Shown: piece after piece, positions 24,558 through 36,400 of the stretch | Numbering within the stretch: position 1 is the stretch's first letter | Layout: each line of letters starts with the position of its first letter | Source: Tyto alba | Lineage: Eukaryota; Chordata; Aves; Strigiformes; Tytonidae | DNA: 64,000 nt | NCBI RefSeq assembly: GCF_018691265.1 | Contig: NW_024881313.1 | Span: forward strand, 37,751,518 to 37,815,517 | Direction of reading: 5' to 3' | The notes under the pieces: model-generated | Database searches by the model: none | What the model saw: the letters and a program-made list of their open reading frames with translations, nothing else | What the model was told of the DNA's origin: nothing | Made by a program: the position numbers and the translations under genes

Positions 24558-25500
24558 TGTTGAGGTTGAACCCCAGTAAGGAGCTCAACCCCACACAGCT
24601 GCTCACTAACCTCTTCCCCTCAACCCCTGGTGGGACTGAGGAGAGAATCAGAAGGGTGAAAGTGTAAAAAACTCATGGGTTGAGATAAAGACTGTTTAAT
24701 AGGGAAAGTAAAAGCTGCTTGTGCAAGCAAAGCAAACCAAGGAATTCATTCACCACTTCCCATGGGCAGGCAGGGGCTCAGCCATCCCTAGTTGTAAGGA
24801 ACTGAAGGAATTGATGCCTCAAACATTTCTCAGCACAGAAATCCTCAAGGACAAGTTGTGGCCTTTGTGATTAGTCTAAGGAATGCTGACCAGGGAAGTG
24901 TGGAGTGTATTGAAGGATGAACGGCTCAAAGGAAATTATATGTTCAGTCCAAAAAGACTGATAAGGTAAAGGCTGGGCAATTACCCAAGAAGAAAAAAAC
25001 TGAGGAAGAAGTAAAGGTGGTAGGGGGGAGCACAACCACCTCATCTCTCATGGAGATGAGTTCGTGGAATACCTGCCTCTCTTTGTCCAGTATGCTGATC
25101 AGTTCATAAGATGAACTTAAAAGTCGACAGAAAACATCACTATGTGTGCAACCACCATTCAAGATTCCCAGACCCGAGTCATCGCTGGAGCCACAGGTGG
25201 TAAGTGGATGCTTCTGCTCTTCTTTCCTTTTCTTTTTTTTCCTTTCTTTTATTTTTTTATAGATTTAACAATAAAAGACCACATTGCTTACTATCCTTTT
25301 CCAGGTCTAAGTTGTTTCTTCAACAAGCAAAATATTTTAACCGCTTGTTTGGTGTCATTTCACCTTAATTTAATCTGAGAGGATCACAGAAGCTTTGTAA
25401 CTCCCTGGGATCCCAGTCCAGGATGTAACACCAGGACAGCAGGGCTCCATCATGCATAATGTGGACTTGGGAAGACAAACACCATCATTCTGAATGTCTC
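24558..25500 (-). mobile_element. Avian endogenous retrovirus LTR, split by a later insertion
   Basis: The left end, TGTTGAGGTTGAACCCC at 24,558, matches the terminus of the solo LTR at 9,593. Both share CCACACAG..GCTCAC, GAATCAGA and GGGTTGAGATAAA followed by a GTTTAATA block (here 24,680-24,701, giving ATTAAA on the minus strand). The match runs to about 24,792. LTR-type sequence of the same family, as I recall it, resumes at 25,431 (CAGCAGGGCTCCATCATGC, then GGGAAGACAAAC) and fades after 25,500. The 638 bases between look like a separate insertion. The right end of the host LTR is not clear; degraded remains may reach about 25,610. The first half is secure from the within-window match. The second half rests on memory of the family. 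Confidence 0.65.
24793..25430 (+). mobile_element. Probable second LTR nested inside the first
   Basis: 638 bases beginning TGTAAGGAACTG and ending GGATGTAACA, so TG...CA ends with short inverted termini (TGTAA and, on the other strand, TGTTAC). An AATAAA signal lies at 25,270-25,275, about 155 bases before the right end, which places U3-R-U5 in plus orientation. A pyrimidine-rich tract (25,217-25,260) precedes it. The flanks CCTAGT and CCAGGA are only partly alike, so the target-site duplication is degenerate or the borders are off by a few bases. No coding sequence is present. The interpretation as a solo LTR of a different retroviral family is an inference from end structure and from the interrupted host element. 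Confidence 0.5.
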
Positions 25501-25656
25501 TTAACTGTGGTGCTGTATCCCTCTGCCTTGTGGAGATCTCTGAGTTACCCCTGAACATTGGCAGTGAGATTCCATATCCATTTTTTCACACCTGAGTTGT
25601 TCCCTTACTGTGAAAAAAAAGTCAAGAAAAATGGTTTTGATTAACTATAATCGAGA

Positions 25657-25717
25657 TAAAAAAACAAACAAACAAACAAAAAACACACAAAAAAAAAATA
25701 AAACAACAACAACAACA
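25657..25717. repeat. A-rich (AAAC)n / (AAC)n simple repeat
   Basis: Several AAAC units, a CACACA step, an A run, then AAC triplets. On the minus strand it gives a long hydrophobic open frame that is only the repeat being translated. Confidence 0.9.
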
Positions 25718-27868
25718 TAATCTTTGGGGAAGTAGAAATCAGACCTTCTAATAACTCCCAGGCACTGGAACAAAATCCATGAGGTGACAGCAAAATGTAG
25801 TGCTGAAATTATTGGTATAGAGCATCTTAAAATTAAATTGCTCTGTGGATGCTTCAGTGGTTTCATGGAATATGAAATGCATGATCCCTGTCTACTTGCG
25901 TGCTCTTACCTGTTTTCCCCAAAAATTTTTAAATCCAGTGTCCCGTTCCAACCACTCTTGACAAAACAACAGAGGCTGAATAGAATTGCTTTTTGTCCAG
26001 TTTAATGCAAATAAGGAATCTTATATTGGAGCATGACTTCTTTAGCACTCCTTATTGAGGGAAAGAACAGTGCATGAGACCTAAACTTAAAAAACACAGA
26101 AATCACATGAGAGTTCAAATTATCGAGTTAATTTTCATTAAAAAAATTAAAAATCCTTTGTTGTTTCCACTAATCACAGAACTACCTGTGTTATTTATGT
26201 TCTAAAATATCTAAACACTGAGTAAAGGGTGATTAGTTTTGGCCAGGAAGTGCTGCTGGCAAAAAAAAAGATCACATAGCAGTATCATATATGTCAGCAA
26301 ATAAAGCTTTGTCTGCAAAGGCAACCTTGTTATTCATGAAATATTTGGTTACTCAAAAATGGTGGAAATTATTTTATTTATGTTTTCACTGAGGCACTGT
26401 TGTTTCCTCTACCTAGTTTGTTGGGAGTGGTCGGGAGGAGAATAGGGAAAAAGACAAAATGAGTAATTTTTAAGCCATTAATTAGGGGAGAAAAAAGTTA
26501 TTACTGTCTTTATACTAAGGTGTGGTATTCTTTGAGTTGAATGGTTATTCTTTGAAAAATGGAGATTTGGATTAACTGAACAATTTGATGAAATAATGTT
26601 GATTTAATAATTTTCTTTCATCTGAATAAACATACATATTAAGAGTAAAGAATAGTAGGCTTCAACATTCTAAAATCAAAAAGATTTTTTTTTATTTTAG
26701 AGTAATTACTCCAAAAAAAATTTTTTTTCTCTTTATCTTTTATAATCTTTGAGGACTTTCAAACTTTTAGATCTGAAGAGACCAAGAAGAGTTTCAACTC
26801 TAAATGAAACATCATACAACCTTTCAAATGTGGAAAAAAATATCAGGTTCTTTCACATTTGACTTCAAAATCAACACTTTTCCTAATTTCTCAGTAATGA
26901 AAATTAAACACAAAGTCAGTTACTTACGTGGCTGTATTTGCACACACTGAACAAATACCTTTGGGCATAAAATCAATTTTTCTTCTCAAGTCCTAAGTAC
27001 AGTACACCTGACCTCCACCTGCCTATAGGGATCTCACACAGAAATGCTTGTACATCCTTGTTATCACTTGAAGTAACCACAGATTTGGGAATGATTTGGG
27101 TCACATTGAGCTCAGTGGCTTGGTCTTCTCTACATCATGTTACTACTTCAGAGGAGAATGAAGGGAAAGTGCCCCCAACACAGGGCAGCACACAGCATGG
27201 GGCAAACCTCCTTTACTGGGAAAAGTCAATTTGAGTCCAGACAGACTGAGGACATGGCTACTCTGGGTCATATCCCAAGATGTGTAAGTGCTCTAAATAT
27301 ATATCTTTTTGACAGGAGAACAGCACCCCTACAAGCCCTCTGCATCCTGCTTCATTAATTGACCTGAGAGAACTTCTGCAAGCCCCCTAGAAGCCTTTAA
27401 GAAGATGGCAAAGAAATTCCAGTGTCAAAGAACTGTCAAGTTTGGAGGAGGGGGAGGGAGTGTTAGCTTTGGACATTACCATGTGGAAGGCTAAAATCCC
27501 TCACCATCGGCTGAGTGCTTCCAGGAACCAAAGTAACAATTAAAAGCAGGGAAAAAAAAAAAAAAAAAAAAAAAGTGTTTATGGAGTTCTGGCTCATTCT
27601 GTGCAGAGATTTCTTAGAACTATGATTTGGACTTTGGTACTTACATTTTAATGGCTTTTATTTGAAACATAATGCTATGGAACATACCTAAATACTCAAC
27701 TCTGACGAGGAAAGCTCAAGTACTTGGCCTTGCTCCCATTAACATCTCTGTTGTGCTTTCCACTAAAGGACCAAAACTCTGCCCTCAGCTCAACAGTGAA
27801 GCGCTCCTGAGAACCACTCAGTATCTCTACTCCTTGGAGACATCAATTATCCCTCGGAAAGCTCGGAG
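25718..27868. other. Intergenic stretch without recognised genes
   Basis: AT-rich DNA with no recognised exon or transposable element. A perfect run of 23 A lies at 27,552-27,574, and T/A runs lie around 26,686-26,728. Confidence 0.4.
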
Positions 27869-27990
27869 GAAAAAAAAAAAACAAAACAAAACAAAAAGAA
27901 AAACAACAACAAAATCAAAACAAAACAAAACAAAAAAACAAACAAAACAAAAAAATAAAATAAAATTAAAAAAAAAAAAAAAAAAAAAAA
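27869..27990. repeat. A-rich low-complexity tract, (AAAAC)n then poly-A
   Basis: About 120 bases composed almost wholly of A with interspersed C, ending in a long A run (about 27,967-27,990). It directly abuts the CpG-rich cluster that begins just beyond 28,010. The abrupt composition switch is striking. No retroposed gene body is recognisable upstream of the A tract. Confidence 0.9.
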
Positions 27991-28059
27991 GACCTGTAGC
28001 TGCCATCCAAGTCTTTCCGAAAGAGCAAACCCCTTTCTATTCTTGCTAAGAAGTGCTTC

Positions 28060-28440
28060 CCACACCAAATAGTTCCCTTGGGGTGTTTCCTCCGTTTCTG
28101 GCTCTTCGCCACCCCCTCGCTGTTTGGCTCGGTGACACTAGATGGGGCTGCGGATCTGCTGAAGGCACCGGGCTCCCTCCTCTCCTCCTGCCCGCAGAGG
28201 GCAACCGAGCTCTTCGCAGGTGCGGTCATCCAGTCCGAAGGGGAATCAAGAAAAGGTTAATTCAATCCTGTGAGGCATTAGTCAGGGATTTGGAGAGGTC
28301 CGACAGGCAGCAAGTTTTAATCAGTCCCTCTGAACGACGGCGGTCTCGGGGGGGAATTTTCCAAACTGAAATCTGGATTTTTGGAAGTAGGCGGAGATGG
28401 GCACCATCAAGAGATGCACCAAAAAGCGTGCATGAGTGCA
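28060..28440. promoter_or_regulatory. Small CpG-rich cluster, possible promoter or insulator
   Basis: I count about 18 CpG in 360 bases, against a CpG-poor background. It contains a pyrimidine tract ending in CCCGCAG (acceptor-like, 28,171-28,197), a CAG|GTGCGG donor-like site at 28,219, and two CTCF-like motifs (28,132-28,150 and 28,188-28,203). It also lies in the longest open frame of the window (28,053-28,838, plus). That frame has no recognisable domain and its length is explained by the local GC content. The region could be the promoter of an unannotated transcript or a boundary element. Confidence 0.35.
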
Positions 28441-28691
28441 ATGTATTTGTGATAAGCACAGTTTTGAGATGCTTTCCCGAGCTTAAGAATGCAAGATGGG
28501 AAAGCAAAGACGGGATTGGTAAAACAGGGCTTTTGAGAGGCTGCACCTTCGCAGAAGCACAGGAGACAGCTGGATCCCTCCTCCTTGTTTCTCACCACCA
28601 ACGCAGCTGGGGGTCAGCCCTGAACTGCCATCCTGATGCCTCTGATATTCCATCCTCTCTCTTTTCTTTCACACCTTTCACCAAACGACAG

Positions 28692-28769
28692 AGCCGACTC
28701 ATGCAACTATGTGGTCTAATAGTCATGCTCAGCTCCTTCACCTGTGCACAAGGTCTCCAGAAATCACAG
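28692..28769 (+). CDS. Tentative signal-peptide-encoding exon
   Basis: A polypyrimidine tract (about 28,651-28,680) ends in AACGACAG at 28,691. Nine bases later ATG at 28,701 opens 23 codons starting MQLCGLIVMLSSFTCAQG, a signal-peptide-like sequence. They end at CACAG followed by GTACTC (28,770), a fair donor, in phase 0. The small CpG cluster 300-600 bases upstream could supply a non-coding first exon. Against it: the start context is weak (C at -3), I do not recognise the protein, and no following exon was identified downstream. Short hydrophobic frames with chance splice sites are common in 64 kb, so this is a lead, not an annotation. Confidence 0.25.
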
Positions 28770-31700
28770 GTACTCTCCCAGCCAAATACTGAGCCATCCC
28801 AGAACTTCCCCATTTCAAAAGGAAATACATTTACCTGACTGCGGCTGCTTATCACTCAGCTCTATTTCTAGTCCTCCTACCATGTAGTTAGGGGAACGTG
28901 ATAAAAGATGGAGCAGCTTTAACAAGGAGACCACAAGGTGATCAAAACTTCCAGGTACCTTCCTAATAACATCCTGCGTGAAGCTAATAATACACAAAAT
29001 GGCAATTCTACAGCAATGTTTAAAGTTTATTTCCCATCTCCAATGTAAAGTAGGCAGATGCACTATCTCCTTACCAGATCCCAAAAGCACCATGGAAAGA
29101 CTTAATACCAGGTGACTCTAGTAAGCCATATACATTGTGTAGTTATCTAGTATATAAGCTATATAAAATATAAGTGTGTGTTTTATCAAAGTATATACAC
29201 AATTGTACTTATTTACCTTCAACTGAAAATAAACTGCCATGTTTACTGCTTATTCATCTAGAAACAGCAGTCACTAATTAGAGGGTATGTTTGTGGAAGA
29301 GAATTAATTGACTCTTTACTGCTCTGTCTATCATAATAAACCCAGGCAAACATGACAGCTGTTGGGGAAGACTTGTTTTTCCTTTTGCTCTTTTTTGTAA
29401 TATGATTCCAATTTAAATTCTGGAATAATGTGTAGGGATCCTCCTTTTGTAGTACTCAAGACATTTATTTCCACTGATTTCATATGCAACAGGTCTCTGC
29501 CTTAATGAGATCCAATAGGCTTCACTTTGAAAAGGGCATGTTTGTGAGTAACTTTGACTCACACGTCCATTATCTGACTTGTGTATGATGGCAACATTAA
29601 AAATCTGACCTTGTTCAACAACAATATTGTTTTCAGTTTTAATGAAGCAAAGCCTGGAAACAGAGGTGATATCTTTCATTAGAATGGCAGACACAATGGG
29701 AAGAAGCAAAGGTTTTGAGCACGATCTCTTTTCTTCGAGTCTGAAACAGCAGTAGCAACAATGTTCAGCCTAAACAGAGCTTGGGGACAATTGTTCCATG
29801 TTTAACTTAGTTGTGCTAATGAGCTTTAACGTAAGCAGAAGCAGGCACTGGAAAAAAGGGAAAATAATGATTCTCTGTGTAAATCTCTAAGCATTTCTTT
29901 ATTCACTCTCTGGTAAATTAGGTGCCTGGAAAGTTTTTTCCTAAAGTGTGTTCATTTCTGTTGTCTATTTGGAAAAGATGATGTCATTAATCTTTTTAAA
30001 TCAACCCAACTTTGGTCCCCAGGCCAGGCCAGCAGGGCTGGTTTGTACCAATCCAAATCATATTTACCTTTCCATTATGTAAAGTCCTTTGGACAAGGAA
30101 ATAATGAGTCATAGAAACAAAGTTCCTCTAGAGAAAGGGAAAAGAAGAAAAAGAAAAGAGGGAGATGCCTTTTATCAGGGAGTCTAACAAGCTATCAGGC
30201 TGGCTTACAGTCTTCCACTTCTCTACTGCTCCATTGTATCGTTAAAAAGTCACGTGTGTTGCTGGAGGCACCTCAGCCGTACAACCAAAATTGGGTGGTT
30301 TGCCCCATTCGTGAAGTACTGAAGCCTGATCACTCCCTCAAATGGAACGTGGCATGAGAGACCCAAGAATCAAACAGTGGTGGTGGGGAGATTCAGAAAA
30401 CCAAGTTTCTGTATTCCTATTGCTCCTGGAGAATAGGAAATGTGCTTGTGAGGTGATGTACTGAGGGCTACAGAAACATGTTCTCTCCCCGCAGTAGGGT
30501 TGATCCTGTGTTTCCAGCTCCTGCCCTTCTGGGGCTAAGCAGATAGCAAAGACGTAGGTTTTATTTTTTTGTGTGTGTGTGTGTATGGGGACATTGTTTG
30601 TCTTCGGGATATTTCACCTATGCCTTTTACGTAATAAGCTTGGCTAATATTTGGAGACTGTTGTTCCTTAAACATCAGGGAACTGTTTCCCCCGTGAGCA
30701 GCTTTTTTCTTGTAACTGTCTGAACATTAAACAACAAAATGCATCTCTGACCAGTAAGTCCAACTGTGAGTTCACACTATCAAGTTAATTAGAGGAACAA
30801 TTTAATAAGTTTACACAGGATATACTCAAAACAAAAGGATGCTGGGCACTTTGGGGAGAAGAGTCCGTCAGAGATGTTATGCATCAGGGAACCTGTCTTG
30901 GTTTGTTATAACTAGTGGGTGCATTTCTGCCCTGAGTGCTGTGTGAACTGACTCCCTCTTTTAAGCCTCCGTCTGATTGCTTTGAATGTCTTTTATATAC
31001 CTGCTTGCTGGTGAAGTAGGAAAATATCTTGGTTTAAGAGTCTTTCCTTTCATTAAAAAGTCATTTATGATTTAATCTAGGATGACCACTGATGGCAGAA
31101 GGAGTGGAATTAAGGCCCTAATTACAAGAATCTCATGCTGTGGCAGACACTGATCTTACTTGCAAGCAAGTCTCTGAGAGATCATTTACGTTTTCAGCTA
31201 GCCTGTTGGTGATTAAAGGCAGTTTGGCAGAAGAAGGGACTAAGAAAGAGATCAGGCTGATGAGCTAAATTCATAAACTAGCATAGTTGATTAAAACAAG
31301 ACCTCTGAGGCCTTGATTTTTATTTTTTTTTTTTAATTTGTAGAACTTGATATGAAATGTTTCTATTCAGCCATTATTTTTTTTATAGGGTTTTTTATGT
31401 CTAAACAATTTTACAATCTTGCTGATTATTTTTTCCCTTCACATCTGCCCTGTGTTTTCAGGAAGTTGATCTTTTTATGGAGACATAACATTTTTTACTG
31501 TGTATGTTGACACAGAAGGAAAAAAGTCTTTCTGTCATATCCCAATGCAGTCATAGCTATAGAATTATACTGCAAAAGTGGATTGTCACAGTGTATTTCC
31601 TTCCTTAGCAAAGTCTCCTTCAAGGTGTTGCCTATATACTGCCAGACCTTAGGCTCCTATTGATATAGAAGGGAGAGTCCCAAGTCCAGACTTGTCTTCC

Positions 31701-32201
31701 ACCTCTTTATTTCTTACTGAACTGAAGTCAAAGATACCTAAATCTATCCAACCAGCCCATAACTGGGCATTTTTTTTCTTTTTTTTTTTTCCAAAACAAG
31801 CCCACATATTTTTGGATTTTGAGTGGTAGAATGGAAAAGCAGAATTAATGTATATGGCAGCCCCTACTGACAGGTATGGGGGTTCATCTTCTCCTTAGCC
31901 CCAGGCAGTACATTTGTCTTTCTCAGTGCTTTGATGCTACTTTCATCTGTATTGTCTCTGTTGTTGACAGTTATTATATCTCCAGCCTAACACGATTCAG
32001 ATGTTATCAGACCTTGAGCCCATCATGTGAAGTGACCATCAAGTAGCTGTTAGCTTCTGTTCCAAAACAAGATATGAATTCTTTCAGTCCTGGGGATTGA
32101 CCGTCAAAGAAAGAGAGAAAGCTGCATCAGATTTATTATTAAAATAACACAGATATTTCCCACACAGTAAAACTGAGTGGGGGAAATCAGGCCCAATTGA
32201 C

Positions 32202-32225
32202 TTTTTTTTTTTTTTTTTTTTTTTT
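32202..32225. repeat. Poly-T run, 24 bases
   Basis: Uninterrupted T run. No retroposed body is recognised next to it. Confidence 0.9.
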
Positions 32226-33415
32226 AATTATTTCTGTAAGATATTGATATGTTTAAATATCATTTTTGAAAAATAAAGTTGTGGAGAAAATAGACATCTA
32301 CCATAAAAAATCACCAGGCATTAATGTCATCCTCTCCCATGAATGGAATGAATGAGGAATATTGAAGGACTTATTTCAGCTCTTTTTCTTTTATACGATA
32401 ATAACTGATTTGTAGCAAGGATAATATCTGGATGCAAGGTCTTTAGGGAAAAATAGTAGTATTTATCATCCCAGCTGTGATGAAGATAGATGGCAGCTGT
32501 CCATTTTTTCCATGTGTTTCACCTGCAGATACTGAATGCTGGTACGAATCTTGTCTAATTCTTGTGTCCTTTTCCCTATGTATTGGAAACAGAGTACTGT
32601 ATTAAATGAACTCTTGGTCTGAGAATTTATATTCTTATGGTCCTCCTTGTACTTATTTTATATATGGACAAATCCAGGCATACTTGAAAGAATGTATATG
32701 TCTACAATAACCAGTTAGACCACTGTGTTTCAAATAAATTCAAGTTCTGTCATGTGCTAAACACATTTACATATATCCCTTTTGAAACCAAAGTGTTGAG
32801 AACCTTCTCATTGCCATGGAAAATCAAAGTACAAGTGTCTGGAGACGATTGATGCAGCAGTCATTCTGTCTTTGCTGGAGGATGTTGAGGTCCATGTCCA
32901 TAAAATCTATTTATCCACTCAAAAAAATCTTTCTGAGTGCTGGTTTCCTCTTGCTCTAGCCCAGACAACACACTTCCTCCAGTCAAGACCAGTAACTCAG
33001 CACACCAGAACTAAATGTATCCTTTGACTCTTTGGCAGCCATTACAGAGGTATTTTCCTGGTTAGCCTCAAAGACAGGCTTCCAAAAGCTCAGATTGAGC
33101 ATGAAATTTAAAGCGCCTCTGGAGGATGTCAGAAGGTCCAAGCCCCGTTACCTGTTCACAAGATAAGAGCAGAATTTATTGTTTAATTGTGTGTGTTCAA
33201 CCCTCATTTTGAAGACAGTTGAATAAGAACTTCTGGGGCTGAAAAGGACATTCAGCAGATTCATTAGAGCCCTCATGTTACGTGGCTGCACAGAAATCCA
33301 CAGTGGGGATTTTTCTGGCTAACCCTAAATTTTCAGAGATGGACATATGTCAGCTTGGCCTGAGTGCCAAACAGCACATGTGGAGAAAATTAGAAGATCC
33401 TTTAAAAAGTAGAGT

Positions 33416-33453
33416 TGTTTGTTTTGTTTGTTTGTTTGTTTGTTTGTTTTTTT
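33416..33453. repeat. (TTTG)n tetranucleotide microsatellite
   Basis: About seven near-perfect TTTG units followed by a T run. They produce a repetitive CFVCLFVCLF peptide in a chance open frame. Confidence 0.9.
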
Positions 33454-36400
33454 CTGGCATACAACTTCTAATAACTAAATATTCCTGTCTTGTTACTATT
33501 GCCTTGATAATAAATAGCCTACACTGTTTCTGTTTTGTACAATGTTGTTCTCTTAAACGTCTGTTGCTTTATAAGCACACACAAGTCTACTACAGATTTT
33601 TCTGTTGCTATCCCTGCTAGTTAAAAAACATTAGAGCTACTGATAATAGCTACGAACTTTTGTTTTGCTGTCATTTATATAGTTACTGCTACTGTGCCTT
33701 TTGCTTTACAGCATCCCATCTGGTGACCCAGATTAGCTGGCTTTCTCCCAGACTTATCTTGCTTCTGTCTCACTTGCCTAAAATATCTGGTTATGCTAAG
33801 GGCATTGTCTCTTCTTCCACACACAAAGAGTAGGTTTTTGCTGAGGGTTGCAGTAACTTTCTAGGACTAGACACACTTTTTTTCCCCAGATTAAATCCAG
33901 TAGCCTATTTCAGAATTATCCTTTCTATTTAACCAGGGTAGTAAAAATGAGGAATAACCATCAGGGATGTAATGATGCAAGAAGACTCTACACTCATCCA
34001 CCACTTAATTTATATTCAGTTCTTTTGTAAAAAAACTGCATGGATCTGTCTCAGCTGGGTCACTGGCTGAACCTTTTCTAAAAGCTAAACACCTCCCTCA
34101 GGTTCAAATACACCAGCATGAAAAAACCTGTTACTGTAAGGGGATAGCCATGGGGCTCCGAATCCCTGGGTTCAAGGATGGGTTAGCACAGCCAGCCCTC
34201 CAGCACACGTCGCTTGGGAGCTGTCAGAGACACACAAGAAAAGAAGTAGCGTGGTCAACTTATGACTACTTTTAGAGCCTTATGGCTTCTGAGACAAAAT
34301 TAACAAGGAATCCTGTAGAGGAGCCACTCAAAGGAGAAATGAAGGCTTACCAGGACTTATTGAGCCTCCTTGTAGTCTGCCAGTGCAGGAAAAGTGTTTG
34401 GCACTAATGTTCACAGTGTTTTATAATCAAAATAATGATATTAAGGAATGATTAGGCCTGATAGTTTGTGCTTATCTCCTAGTGAGACTGAGGGAGGGAC
34501 AGTAATGATTTACACCCTACCATTGCAATGTGGACACTCTTTTTTTAATTTCAGTAGATAGCTTCAAAACAAGCAGACTTAAGCAGACTATTCTATTACG
34601 TGCTGAAATTCAGCCCCCCCACAACCATCTTTGGCACTTAAATCCCAGTCTGCTCCTGCTGTGTGCTGCCATCAATATTTCTCTAACTCCACCATTCTTC
34701 TTGTCTCCTACTGGCCACCCACTTGCATATGCTAATGGAAGTTTTGGCTATGGGGGGAGAGAAAGGCTGATTTATCAGGTCATTAGGCTTCTTTTAGTGA
34801 TGCTCCCTCTGCTACAGGATCTGCTCTATTTAGTGAATTGTCTCCAGCATTTTGGTCATACTGGTTTAAGGCATTCAATATTTTAGGAAGAGGAGGCACT
34901 TGCAGAGCTAGGAGATAGCTCTAATTATGGCTATCAACATACAAAATCTTTCCTTAGGGTTTTATGGTGGAGTGGAGAGGAGGAGGACCCATCAGCTGCA
35001 TATTGTCATGCTCATGAGTTCCTTAGCTGGCTTTTTTAGGCAATGAAGTTATCTTTGCTGTCCAGGGGACCTTAATAACATTTAATATCTGCTCTTCTTT
35101 TTTTTTCATTAACTTGTTCCATTTCCAGCTTTTTATAATTTTTTCCCTCTCAATTATAAGTTACATTTGCATCTCTGACCCAGGAATCTTTCACTTGCAG
35201 CTCTCCTTTCAGATCTCAAAAGTTTATATTCTGCCCTAGCCAGAGGTTGAACTAGTTTCTTTCCAGATTTGGACATGTTTCAAAGCTACTTAGCACATTT
35301 CAGGCAAAGTAATGAGCTAATTATTGTATTTCCTCCTTTATTCTTGAAAAATAATATAAAGATACGAAGTACTTGTTTACAGGCAAACATTTGCTGCAGT
35401 CAAGATTTTTGTGTTTGCTGCTTTTTTTTTTTTTTTTTTCTTTCATCCCCCAGGAGTATCTGTTATTATGAATACTGAGTATGAGGTTAAAACCCTGCAT
35501 GATTCTCAGGAAGATCCCTAAAGATACAGAGGACTCTGACCTTGACCAGGTAAGAGTAAGAGGAAAGAGTCTATGGATTTGACTTAACTTTACCATCCCT
35601 CTTAAAGGACTTTTCTTGATCCAGGTACCTGGTAAGTTCACAGCACAATGTTCAGTTACCTTATACAAGACTTTTTTGTTCTCCTGGAGAAGAGCACTTA
35701 CTTTTCTGGAATAAAAATGATAGTAATTGCAGGATTTAAATGTTGATAATGGAAACTATTCCAGATAAAGTGTTCTAACCAGTGTCATAGGGCACACAGA
35801 AGAAAGACTGAGCAGTGTGTTATTTTCAGCAAATGATGTTGTACTGTCAGCCTCTGTAGAGAAAAATAAGACTGAAGAAAGCTTTTCTGAAGCTAGCACC
35901 AATTAGTAAGGAATAGAGAGCTAGCACTGAATTCACTGGAATTAAAGGCACATTTCCCTGCCCACTGGTACATTAAATGACTTTCCTTGCACTCTAATTT
36001 GGCCTCTAAGTGAAGGCCTCACTTGGTCTACTAATCTTTGTGGCTTGCCTCTAAAATAGCTCCTCTGAATTTTATTTATTTTGTTTCTTTATATTTCTGT
36101 TATCTTTTATTTTGTCTTTCTGAATTCTATTCTACACTTTGGTTTCTCTACTGAGATGGTGATCTGCTTGGGAATGGGCTGCAAGACCATGTTAAGCATT
36201 TGTTTTTTGTTTGCTTCTAATTTGATGTCCCTTAGTGTTCAGATTCATTAATGAATTTGAGGTAGCTTACAATATGCTTGGCTTCTAGTGCAGCCTTTAC
36301 AAATAAATTATGATTTTCACAGATATGTAGACCACAGGTTGAAAATCATTGTTACATGTAGTTATAGCTTGATTGACTGTTTAATTACACTGGAAAGAAA

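Noticed and set aside
27847..28229. Frames rich in F/L/V or K/N/Q around the A-rich tract
   Set aside because: Homopolymer and (AAAAC)n translation on either strand.
28053..28838. Longest open frame in the window (261 codons, plus strand)
   Set aside because: No recognisable domain, signal or conserved motif. It starts in the CpG cluster where stop codons are rare and runs across putative splice signals. Treated as chance.
34141..34200. GGGTTCAAGGATGGG resembling a tRNA T-arm
   Set aside because: No matching A box, anticodon stem or acceptor stem nearby.
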